A stretch of DNA of 64,000 bases from Streptomyces sennicomposti (GTDB lineage: Bacteria; Actinomycetota; Actinomycetes; Streptomycetales; Streptomycetaceae). The translations under genes were made by a program, and so were the position numbers. The DNA is taken from assembly GCF_019890635.1 (NCBI RefSeq), contig NZ_JAIOAB010000023.1, forward strand, positions 1 to 64,000, read 5' to 3'. Shown piece after piece: positions 54,177-62,207 of this stretch (within the stretch, counting starts at the first letter, position 1; every line of letters begins with the position of its first letter). The notes under the pieces were generated by a model that did not search any database, had not been told where the DNA came from, and worked only from the letters and a program-made list of their open reading frames with translations.

Positions 54177-54227
54177 GCGTTCCCGAACCGTTCCCGCGTC
54201 GCTCCCGGCCGCACCGAGCGCCGTTCC
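54177..54227 (-). promoter_or_regulatory. SARP-type operator: heptamers at 11-bp spacing
   Basis: On the minus strand GGGAACG (54177-54183), GGGAACG (54188-54194), GGGAGCG (54199-54205) and TGGAACG (54221-54227) are spaced 11, 11 and 22 bp. Exactly 8 bp separate the promoter-proximal heptamer from CAGATT (54163-54168), a -10-like hexamer. This is the known SARP architecture and points to activation of the asparagine-synthetase-like gene. Confidence 0.82.
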
Positions 54228-54322
54228 ACGTCGGCCGGTACGCCATCTGGTGCGTCCCCGGGAACGTGTGCTCGGATGTCACGCCAAGTGACCTGGAGCA
54301 CAGCACGGAAGAGGGGGTAACC

Positions 54323-57300
54323 GTGGAAGACGATGCCAGTCATGTCTGCGTACGACTGATCGGCTCTCTTGAATGCTGGTACGACGGGAAGCGGATCCGG
54401 CTCGGCGGTGCCATCCAGGAGCGGGTCCTGGTCATGCTGCTGCTCGAGGCGAACAGCGTGGTGTCCGTGTCCCGGCTGGTGGACGCCGCCTGGCACGACG
54501 ACCCGCCGGCCACCGCCGCGCACCAGATCCGCAAGTCCGTCGCCGCGCTGCGCCGCTGCCTGCCGGGCGGCGACCGGCTCATCATCACCGAGGGGACGGG
54601 GTACCGGGCCGTCGTCCGCCCCTCCCAGACCGACCTGGGACTCTTCCTCCAGGGCCTGCGCCGCGCCCGGGCCGCCCTGGCCGACGGGCGCGCCGAGCAG
54701 GCCGCCGAGGAGCTGACCGCGGCCCTGGCCCTGTGGCGCGGCCCGGTCATGGGAGGCGACGGCGGCCGGGCCATCGCGGCCGCCTCGGCGGTCCTGGAGG
54801 AACGCCGGCTCACCGCCACCGAACAGCTCCTGGAGATCCGCCTCCGCCTCGGCCGGGCGGGCGAACTCGTCGGCGACCTCAGGGAACTCGTCGCCGCCCA
54901 CCCGCTGCGCGAGACGCTGCGCGGCCTGCTGATGCTCGCCCTCCACCAGTCGGGCCGGCAGGCCGAGGCACTGGAGGAGTACGCGCACGCGCGCGCCCTG
55001 CTGGCCGAGGAACTCGGCGTCGATCCCGGGCCGCGCCTGACCGAGCTGTACGAGAACATCCTGCGGGGCGGCGCCGCCGAACTCGCGGCGTCCGGCCCCG
55101 CCCCGGCCGCCGTGCCCGCCGTCCGCGGCCCGGCCCCCGCCTGGGGAACGCTGTGCACCCTGCCCAACGACCTGACCGACTTCACCGGCCGCGACGCCGA
55201 ACTCGCCTGGCTGCTGGAGCGGGGCGCGGCCGTCGGCCGGACGGCCGCCGCGGTCCTGGCCGTCGAGGGCATGGGCGGCTCCGGCAAGACGGCGCTGGCC
55301 GTCCGCGCCGCGCACGCCCTGGCCGACCGCTACCCCGACGGCCAGCTCTACGTCGACCTGCGCGGCTTCAGCTGCGAGGAGCAGCCGTCCAGCCCGGGCA
55401 CGGTGCTCGACTGCCTGCTGCGCATCCTCGGCGTCCCGGGCGAGCGGATACCCGACGGCCTGGACGAACGGGTCGCGCTGTGGCGGATGCTGCTCGCCGG
55501 CCGCGAGGTGCTCCTCGTCCTCGACAACGCCGCCGACGCCGCCCAGGTGCGCCCGCTGCTGCCCGCCTCGCAGGGCTGCCTGGCCCTGGTCACCAGCCGG
55601 GTCCTGATCCACCTCGACGGCGCCGAGTGGACCGCCGTCGGCGAGATGTCCCTGGAGGACAGCGTCGCGCTGCTCGCCGAGACCGTCGGCAAGGGCCGTA
55701 CCACGGCCGAACCCGAGGCCACGGCCGCGCTGGCCGAGCTGTGCGGGCGGCTTCCGCTGGCGCTGCGCATCGCCGGGGCGCGGCTGCGGCGCAGACCGCT
55801 GTGGGCGGTGCGGGACCTGGTCGAGCGGCTGCGGGACGAGGACGCCCGGCTGGACGAGCTGACCGCCGGCGACCGCAGCGTGGCGGTGGTGCTGAGCCTG
55901 TCCTTCCGGGCCCTGGCGCCCGGCACCCGGCTCGCCTTCCAGACGCTGGGGCTGCACCCGGCGCGCGACTTCGACGTCCACTCGGCCGCCGCGCTGCTCG
56001 GGACGGGCCCCAGGCAGGCCGAGACCGTGCTGGAACAGCTGGTGGACGCCCATCTGCTCCAGCCGCACGACTGCGGCTTCTACGCCTTCCACGACCTGGT
56101 GCGCAGCTTCGCCCGCCGGACCGCCGGAGCCCCGGACGGCATGGCCCCGGACGAGCGGCACGCCGCGCTGCGGCGTCTGGTCGGCTACTACTGCGTGGCC
56201 ACGGACCAGGCCTGCGAGGTGCTGTTCCCCGGGCGGGTCCCGCTGCCCGCGGGCCCGTGGGAGGGGACGGACGCCCGTACGCCCGCGCTGCTGAACTGCG
56301 ACCGCGCCCTGGCGTGGTTCGACCAGGAGCACTACGCCCTCCTGGAGACGGTCGCCGCCGGCCACCGGCTCGGCGCCCACCCCCAGACCGTCCATCTGGC
56401 GCGCAACACCAGCTTCTACCTCAACCTGCGCGGCAACTTCGAGGACTTCCACCGGATGGGGACGCTCGCGCTCGCCTCGGCGCGCGTCCTGGCGGACCCG
56501 AAGGGCCTGCGGATCAGCCTGAGCAATCTCGCCGTCGCCGACTGGAAACTCGGCAGGTTCGGCGAGGGCATCCGGATGGCGCAGGAGGGGCTGGAGATCG
56601 CCCGGCGGATCGGGGACCCGGCCGGCGAGGGGTTCTGCCTCGATCTGCTCGGCCTGCTGCACAGCGCGCTCGGCCATCTCGCGCAGGCGCGCCGCAACCT
56701 GGAGCAGGGCATCCGGCTGCACCGCTCGACCGGCTACGACCGCCAGCTGGCGGAGGCGCTGAGCAACCTCAGCACGGTCCAGTCCTGGCAGGGCTGCCAC
56801 GAGGAGGCGGCGGCGTCGGCCGAGGAGGCGATCCGGCTCAACCGGAAGCTGGACATCCCGGAGCACGAGGCCGTCGCGTACACCGACCTGGCCGTGGCCC
56901 GCATGGGCCTGGACGATCCGGCGGGCGCCCTGGACTGCCTGCGGCGGGCGCGGGAGCTGCTCGACGGGACCCGGATGCCGGAGAACGTCGCGCTGGTGCT
57001 GGCCCTCTCGGCCGCCGCCCGCCAGCGCTGCGGGGACGGGGAACGCGCCCGCCAGGACGCCGAACGCGCGCTGTCGCTGGTCGGGTGCAAGGCGACGGTG
57101 CTGCGGCAGGCCGCCGTGGAGAACATCGTGGGCCGGTTCCACCACCACCGCGGCGAGCACCGGCGCGCCCGGGAACTGCACGAGAGGGCCTGTGAACGCG
57201 CCCTCTCCATCGAGTACCGGATGGAGGCCGCCCGCGCCCTGCACGGGATGGCCGAGGCCGAGGAGGCCCTGGGCGATCCCGTGCGGGCGGCGCGGCGGCG

Positions 57301-57541
57301 TCGTCAGGCGGAGGAACTGTTCACCCTGATGGGCCTCACGCCCGACGGGACCCGGCGCGCGGAACCCGGCGGCTCAGTGCCCCACCAGCCCGGGCCCCTG
57401 GTCGCCGGCGACCACCCGGTGACCGGCGCCGCCGGAGGGGTGCGCGGAGAGACCGTGGCCGGCGGCGAGGGACGCGGCGAGGAAGAGACCGGCGAGAGCG
57501 AACGCCAAGGCGGTGAACCTGACCATGGGGTGCCTTCCTGA
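54323..57541 (+). CDS. AfsR/SARP-type regulator with NB-ARC and TPR domains
   Basis: A 1072-residue regulator. GTG 54323 after GAGGGGG gives VEDDASHVCVRLIGSLECWY, the start of the OmpR-like DNA-binding domain (1-100). The BTAD helical domain follows (100-250; LYENILRGG at its end). Then an NB-ARC ATPase with Walker A EGMGGSGKTALA near 315 and LLVLDNAADAAQVRPLL, and TPR repeats (about 690-1010). A Gly/Glu-rich tail of ~50 residues has no family counterpart and lies antisense to a secreted-peptide gene. It is probably the pathway activator of the cluster. Confidence 0.92.
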   Translation: MEDDASHVCVRLIGSLECWYDGKRIRLGGAIQERVLVMLLLEANSVVSVSRLVDAAWHDDPPATAAHQIRKSVAALRRCLPGGDRLIITEGTGYRAVVRPSQTDLGLFLQGLRRARAALADGRAEQAAEELTAALALWRGPVMGGDGGRAIAAASAVLEERRLTATEQLLEIRLRLGRAGELVGDLRELVAAHPLRETLRGLLMLALHQSGRQAEALEEYAHARALLAEELGVDPGPRLTELYENILRGGAAELAASGPAPAAVPAVRGPAPAWGTLCTLPNDLTDFTGRDAELAWLLERGAAVGRTAAAVLAVEGMGGSGKTALAVRAAHALADRYPDGQLYVDLRGFSCEEQPSSPGTVLDCLLRILGVPGERIPDGLDERVALWRMLLAGREVLLVLDNAADAAQVRPLLPASQGCLALVTSRVLIHLDGAEWTAVGEMSLEDSVALLAETVGKGRTTAEPEATAALAELCGRLPLALRIAGARLRRRPLWAVRDLVERLRDEDARLDELTAGDRSVAVVLSLSFRALAPGTRLAFQTLGLHPARDFDVHSAAALLGTGPRQAETVLEQLVDAHLLQPHDCGFYAFHDLVRSFARRTAGAPDGMAPDERHAALRRLVGYYCVATDQACEVLFPGRVPLPAGPWEGTDARTPALLNCDRALAWFDQEHYALLETVAAGHRLGAHPQTVHLARNTSFYLNLRGNFEDFHRMGTLALASARVLADPKGLRISLSNLAVADWKLGRFGEGIRMAQEGLEIARRIGDPAGEGFCLDLLGLLHSALGHLAQARRNLEQGIRLHRSTGYDRQLAEALSNLSTVQSWQGCHEEAAASAEEAIRLNRKLDIPEHEAVAYTDLAVARMGLDDPAGALDCLRRARELLDGTRMPENVALVLALSAAARQRCGDGERARQDAERALSLVGCKATVLRQAAVENIVGRFHHHRGEHRRARELHERACERALSIEYRMEAARALHGMAEAEEALGDPVRAARRRRQAEELFTLMGLTPDGTRRAEPGGSVPHQPGPLVAGDHPVTGAAGGVRGETVAGGEGRGEEETGESERQGGEPDHGVPS
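57374..57526 (-). CDS. Small secreted peptide (50 residues), antisense to the SARP 3' end
   Basis: ATG 57526 with GGAAGG six bases upstream opens a frame MVRFTALAFALAGLFLAASL then AAGHGLSAHP and a Gly/His/Val-rich C-terminus ending GPGLVGH. The first ~23 residues are a textbook signal peptide with likely cleavage after SLAAG. The mature part would be ~27 residues. It is 125 bp downstream of the FAD oxidase on the same strand and lies wholly within the end of the SARP gene. Ribosome site plus signal peptide favour reality; function unknown. Confidence 0.6.
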   Translation of the reverse strand: MVRFTALAFALAGLFLAASLAAGHGLSAHPSGGAGHRVVAGDQGPGLVGH

Positions 57542-57651
57542 CGGAAACGGTGAACGGAACCGACGCGTTCGATGGTGGCGAAGGCCGTTCCCGGGGCTGT
57601 TCCGCCGCGTTCCCGCACCCCTCCCGGCACGGTAAGGGGGCAGGTCGGACC

Positions 57652-59079
57652 TCAGATCGCCTGCGGGAAATCGAAGAAGCGCTCCGCGTCGTACCGCTGC
57701 TTGACCCGCTGGAGCCGCGCCAGGTTCTCCCCGTAGTACGCCCGCCTCCAGTCGGCCAGCCGGGAGTCCATGAAGTTCTGGTAGCTGCGCCCCGACCACC
57801 AGCGGGACAGCGTCCCGAACGCCCCGTCGATCCAGGCACGGGCCGCCTGCGGCCCGTGCTCGGGGACGACCGGGTCCATGTCCGCCGAGTACCCGGCGTA
57901 GAAGCGGGACCCGCGGTGCACGAACGCCGTCGCGTCCGGGGCCACCCGGTTGCCCGCGCCGCCCAGCGCGATGAAGTTCAGATCCCGCCGCTGGCCCGCG
58001 AACGGACGGTCCGTCACCGCGGCCAGCAGCTCCTTGAGCCCCGCCGCGGGCACGACGGAGTCGAAGAACCCGCCGCGGCTGACCGAGAAGGCGTAGCGTT
58101 CGATCCTCGCGGCCGGGTTGTGGCCCACCAAGTGGGCCTCGGCCGGGGTGAATCCGTCGCAGTCGAACCAGTCCATGATCGTGGCGCGGTAGTCGCGCAC
58201 GGTCGCCGACCACGACGCGGGCTCACGGCCGACCCGGTCCGTCAGCTCCCGCAACAGCCGCTCGCCCGCGGCCGGCTCACCGTGCCACACGCCCGCCACC
58301 GTGAGGTCCGGCGCCGACTCGCCGCCCGCGTCCTCGACCCCGATGTTGATCACCGAGGCCAGGTCGTCGGGTGCGTCCGGGGCCCACCGCTGCCACGCGT
58401 CCACCACGGCCGTCGCGTCCTCCCACGGCCAGGTCAGCCGGTAGTCCAGCAGATCGCCCACGGGCACCGGCCGGAAGGCGAACTCCACCGCGATCCCGAA
58501 GTTGCCGCCGCCCCCGCCGCGCACCGCCCAGTACAGGTCCGGGTGGCGGTGCTCGTCGCAGGTCACCGTCCGGCCGTCGGCCAGGACCAGGGTCGCGGAG
58601 AGCACGTGGTCGACGGTGAAGCCGTGCTTGCGGGTCTCCAGCCCGATGCCACCGCCGAGGGCCAGACCGCCCAGCGCCACCGTCGGGCACCAGCCCGTCG
58701 GCACCGCGAGAGAGTGCCGCAGCGTCGCGTCGTAGAAGTCCACGAGCTGCGTACCCGCCCCCGCGCGCACCACGTCGCCGGCGACCTCGATCCGGTGCAG
58801 CCCCGACACGTCGATCACCATGCCGGCGCCGGTCGAGTAGCCGGCGAAGCTGTGGCCGCCGCTGCGGACCACGCACCGGATGCCGTGCGACCGCGCGAAG
58901 CCGACCGCCTCGGCGACGTCCTCGGCGCTGCGGCAGCGCACCACCGCCCGCGGACGGATGTCGTCGAACTGCTTGAGCACGAGACCACGGGCCCGGTCAT
59001 ATCCGGAATCGCCGGGGAGAAGTATGTCGCCTTCCATTCCGCGTCGCAGTGCGTCCCAATCGACATGTGCCGAATGCAC
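57652..59079 (-). CDS. FAD-dependent oxidase, berberine-bridge type (cytosolic)
   Basis: A 475-residue PCMH/BBE flavoprotein. GTG 59079 is chosen (VHSAHVDWDALRRGM), with GAGGGGTGGGG upstream. Bicovalent FAD attachment is expected: His in RSGGHSFAGYS and Cys in GWCPTVALGG. GGGGGNFGIAVEF and the C-terminal BBE motif YYGENLARLQRVKQRYD are typical. No signal peptide. Members catalyse oxidative cyclisation or alcohol oxidation in antibiotic pathways; substrate unknown. It is divergent from the P450 gene. Confidence 0.93.
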   Translation of the reverse strand: MHSAHVDWDALRRGMEGDILLPGDSGYDRARGLVLKQFDDIRPRAVVRCRSAEDVAEAVGFARSHGIRCVVRSGGHSFAGYSTGAGMVIDVSGLHRIEVAGDVVRAGAGTQLVDFYDATLRHSLAVPTGWCPTVALGGLALGGGIGLETRKHGFTVDHVLSATLVLADGRTVTCDEHRHPDLYWAVRGGGGGNFGIAVEFAFRPVPVGDLLDYRLTWPWEDATAVVDAWQRWAPDAPDDLASVINIGVEDAGGESAPDLTVAGVWHGEPAAGERLLRELTDRVGREPASWSATVRDYRATIMDWFDCDGFTPAEAHLVGHNPAARIERYAFSVSRGGFFDSVVPAAGLKELLAAVTDRPFAGQRRDLNFIALGGAGNRVAPDATAFVHRGSRFYAGYSADMDPVVPEHGPQAARAWIDGAFGTLSRWWSGRSYQNFMDSRLADWRRAYYGENLARLQRVKQRYDAERFFDFPQAI

Positions 59080-59121
59080 GGCCCCACCCCTCGCTCGTCG
59101 GACGTCCGTCGAAGTGTTCCC

Positions 59122-59175
59122 AACATGGCAGCGTCCGAAGGGCTTGCAAAGCACACGGTCAGGGATCTGTCAGGG
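59122..59175 (-). promoter_or_regulatory. Candidate second SARP-type site in the oxidase/P450 promoter
   Basis: Minus strand: CCCTGAC (59169-59175), CCCTGAC (59158-59164), TGCTTTG (59147-59153) and CCCTTCG (59136-59142) at 11-bp steps, then 8 bp to CATGTT (59122-59127). The geometry fits a SARP promoter but the heptamers differ from the GGGAACG set, so support is weaker. Confidence 0.45.
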
Positions 59176-59244
59176 CCGCGCCGCCGGCCCTCGGCCGGCC
59201 TTAGCGTGCGACGGGTTCACCGATTCCGCACCAGGGGAGGGGCC

Positions 59245-60654
59245 ATGTCCGCAGTCGGCGTGGGAGCAGGACAGCGCCTCCCCGCCCCACCGCGCGTCCC
59301 GCTGGTGGGAGGGTGGCAGGCCCGCGGGCTGCGGATGCTCCAGGACCCGACCGAATACTTCCTGCGGCAGTACCGGAGATTCGGCGGCATAAGCGCCTGG
59401 GACGCCACCCGGCCCAAACACGTCTTCGTCTTCTCCCCGGAATACCTCCGGCTGCTCTTCGCCGAACCGGAGGTGTTCATCGTGGACGCCTTCCGGGAAA
59501 TCCGCATGCCGGCCGACTCCTCCTTCCTGCGGCTGAGCAACGGCCTGCTGCGCCTCAACGGGGACACGCACCGCAGCCATCGCCGGGTCGTCCAGCACGG
59601 CCTGCACGCCCGCCGCGTCGTCCGCTACCGGGACACCATGGCGGAGCTGACCGAGGAAATGCTCGCCGGCTGGCGCACCGGCGAGACGCGCCGGATCGAC
59701 CAGGACATGGGCCGGCTGGTCACCCGGACGGCGATGCGCACGATCCTCGGCGTGGACGCGCCCGCCGAGGCGGACCGCCTTCAGCGCCTCATCGACCGGC
59801 TCCTGGCCGTCGCCGCCTCGCCCGCCACCCTCCTGTTCCCCTACGACCTGCCCGGCACCACCTTCCGCACCGCGCTGCGCGTGTCCGAGCGGATCGAGGA
59901 GAGCCTGCGCGCGCTCATCGCCGAGCGGCGCACCGCGGCCGGCTCCGACGTCCTCACCGCGCTGATCGCGGCCCGCGACGAGAACGGAACGGCCCTGACG
60001 GACGAGGAGTTGGTCGCCGAGGCCTACACCTCGTTCTGCCACGACAGCAACATCTCCACCCTGACGTGGACCCTCTTCCTGCTCGACCGCCACCCCGACG
60101 TGCTGGACCGGCTCACCGCGGAACTCCGCGACACCCTCGGCGGCGCCGCGCCGACCGCCGACGACCTCGACCGGCTCGACTACCTCGACGCCGTGGTCAA
60201 AGAGGTGCTGCGGCTGCTGCCCCCGGCCCCCATGCTCCTCAGGTACACCGCCCGCGAGGCGGACCTCGGCCCCTACCGCCTGCCCTCCGGCGCCCTGCTC
60301 TTCTACAGCCCCTACGTCACCCACCGGCTGCCCGGACTCTACGACGACCCGCTGCGCTTCGACCCCGACCGGTGGCGGGACCTGAAGCCGGCCGTCTACG
60401 AGTACCTGCCGTTCGGCGCCGGCGCCCACCACTGCCTCGGCAAGCACTTCGCCCTCCTGGAGATCAAGACCGTGCTCGCCCTCCTGCTCCAGCGGTTCCG
60501 CCCCGCGCTCGCCCCCGGCACACGTGTCGACCGCGCCATGCGGATCTCGTTCGTGCCCGAGCACGGCATGCCGATGGTGCTCCACCCCGTCGGCGCGTGC
60601 CCCGAGCCCGTCCCCGTACGCGGGAACATCACCGAGTCGGTGAGGCTCGCATGA
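59245..60654 (+). CDS. Cytochrome P450 with an atypical I-helix
   Basis: A 469-residue P450; ATG 59245 after GGGGAGGGG. Haem-binding FGAGAHHCLG with Cys397, and the K-helix KEVLRLLPPAP (ExxR) are intact. The I-helix reads FCHDSNISTLTW (about 264-275) instead of the usual A/G-G-x-D/E-T-T, so oxygen activation may depend on other residues or follow unusual chemistry. Longer than most bacterial P450s and similar to class-E forms. No ferredoxin gene is adjacent. The stop overlaps the next ATG (60651-60654). Confidence 0.93.
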   Translation: MSAVGVGAGQRLPAPPRVPLVGGWQARGLRMLQDPTEYFLRQYRRFGGISAWDATRPKHVFVFSPEYLRLLFAEPEVFIVDAFREIRMPADSSFLRLSNGLLRLNGDTHRSHRRVVQHGLHARRVVRYRDTMAELTEEMLAGWRTGETRRIDQDMGRLVTRTAMRTILGVDAPAEADRLQRLIDRLLAVAASPATLLFPYDLPGTTFRTALRVSERIEESLRALIAERRTAAGSDVLTALIAARDENGTALTDEELVAEAYTSFCHDSNISTLTWTLFLLDRHPDVLDRLTAELRDTLGGAAPTADDLDRLDYLDAVVKEVLRLLPPAPMLLRYTAREADLGPYRLPSGALLFYSPYVTHRLPGLYDDPLRFDPDRWRDLKPAVYEYLPFGAGAHHCLGKHFALLEIKTVLALLLQRFRPALAPGTRVDRAMRISFVPEHGMPMVLHPVGACPEPVPVRGNITESVRLA

Positions 60655-62207
60655 GCGCCGACCCCGCCGCCGCGACCGTCACCGTGATCGGCGCCGGGCC
60701 GACCGGACTCGCCCTGGCCTGCGAACTGGCCGCCGCCGGCGTCCACTGCCGGGTGCTGGAGAAACGCCCCCGGCGCGTCGCCTGGTCGCGGGCGATGGGC
60801 CTGGAGCCGCGCACCCTGGAGATGTTCGACATGCGCGGCATGGCGGAGCCCTTCGTGGACCGCGGCCGCCCCTGGCGGCTCCAGCCGCTCGGCGACCGCG
60901 CACACCACCTCGACTACGCGCTGCTCGACACCTCCTTCCCCTACGTGCTGATCCTCTCCCAGCACCACACCGAGGAACTCCTGGAGAAGCGGGCCGTCGA
61001 ACTCGGCGCGGAGATCGTCCGCGACGCCGAACTCACCGGCCTCACCCAGGACGACACCGGCGTCACCCTGGAGGTGCGGGGACCCGACCACCGCCGGACC
61101 GAACGCGCCGCCTACGTGGTGGGCTGCGACGGCGTGCGCAGCCGCGTCCGCGAGCTGAGCGGCATCGGCTTCACCGGCCGCTCCTACCGGGAGTCGCTGG
61201 TCGTGGCCGACGTACGCCTCACCGCACCGCCCGCCGCCCTGGTGGACGCGCGGATCGCCCCCCGCGGCCTGGTCGCCGTCTTCCCCCTGGACGACGGCGT
61301 CTTCCGGCTGGTCGTCCTCGACCGCGACCGGATGCGGCTGCCGGTCGAACAGCCGGTCACGCCCCAGGAACTGACGGACAGTGTGCTCGCCGTCTTCGGG
61401 GAGGACCTGGGCGTCGGCGAGGTGGTGTGGGCCTCCCGCTTCCGCAGCGACCAGCGCCTCGCCGACCGCTACCGCGAGGGCCGCGTCCTGCTCGCCGGGG
61501 ACGCCGCCCACACCCATCTGCCCTCCGGCGGCCAGGGCCTCCAGATGGGCATCCAGGACGCCTTCAACCTCGGCTGGAAACTCGCCGCCGAGGTCCAGGG
61601 CCGCGCCCCGGCCGCACTGCTGGACAGCTACGAGGCCGAACGCGCCCCCGTCGCCCGGCGCGTGCTGCGCCAGACCGACCGCGCCTTCCGCTTCGAGACC
61701 TCGCGCTCGGCCCTCGCCAACGCCGCCCGCTGGGCCGGCATGCGCCTGATGCGCGTCCGCCCCCTGCAACGCCCCCTGATCGACGACCTCGCCGGACTGA
61801 CCCTGCGCTACCGGCCCGCCTCCGGTGCGACAACCGGCCGGATGACCGGACGACGCCTGCCGGACACGCCCCTGTACGGCGCCGGACCCTCGGTCACCCG
61901 CCTGTACGAGCAACTGCGCGACCAGCGCTTCCTCCTGGTCGACCAGAGCCCCGACGGCCGGGCCGCGGCCGTCGCCGGACACTGGGCCGGCCCCGTCCGC
62001 ACCGTACGCGCCGTGGCCGGCGGCCGGCGCCGCTGGCCCACCGCACTGCTCCTGCGCCCGGACGGCCATGTGGCCTGGTCCGGCGACGGCGCCCGCCCCG
62101 AGGGCCTGCGCGACGCGCTGCACACCTGGGTGGGTGAGGCGCCGCAGCGCCCGGAGCCCCGACTTCCCGAACGGACCATGGACGACGCGATGGAGGAAAC
62201 AGCATGA
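60651..62207 (+). CDS. FAD-binding aromatic monooxygenase
   Basis: A 518-residue class-A flavin monooxygenase. Motifs: VIGAGPTGLALACELAAAGV, VVGCDGVRSRVREL and LLAGDAAHTHLPSGGQGLQMG. The C-terminal thioredoxin-like domain (RFLLVDQSPDG ... LLLRPDGHVAWSG) is typical of PgaE/RdmE/rifampicin-monooxygenase-like hydroxylases of aromatic polyketides and phenols. ATGA overlap with the P450 and with the next oxidase indicates one operon. Confidence 0.93.
   Translation: MSADPAAATVTVIGAGPTGLALACELAAAGVHCRVLEKRPRRVAWSRAMGLEPRTLEMFDMRGMAEPFVDRGRPWRLQPLGDRAHHLDYALLDTSFPYVLILSQHHTEELLEKRAVELGAEIVRDAELTGLTQDDTGVTLEVRGPDHRRTERAAYVVGCDGVRSRVRELSGIGFTGRSYRESLVVADVRLTAPPAALVDARIAPRGLVAVFPLDDGVFRLVVLDRDRMRLPVEQPVTPQELTDSVLAVFGEDLGVGEVVWASRFRSDQRLADRYREGRVLLAGDAAHTHLPSGGQGLQMGIQDAFNLGWKLAAEVQGRAPAALLDSYEAERAPVARRVLRQTDRAFRFETSRSALANAARWAGMRLMRVRPLQRPLIDDLAGLTLRYRPASGATTGRMTGRRLPDTPLYGAGPSVTRLYEQLRDQRFLLVDQSPDGRAAAVAGHWAGPVRTVRAVAGGRRRWPTALLLRPDGHVAWSGDGARPEGLRDALHTWVGEAPQRPEPRLPERTMDDAMEETA

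Noticed and set aside
50294-57244. 2316-codon open frame on the minus strand
   Set aside because: It runs antisense through the SARP gene and in another frame through the Asn-synthetase-like gene, with no recognisable domains. Such long antisense frames are a by-product of high GC at third codon positions.
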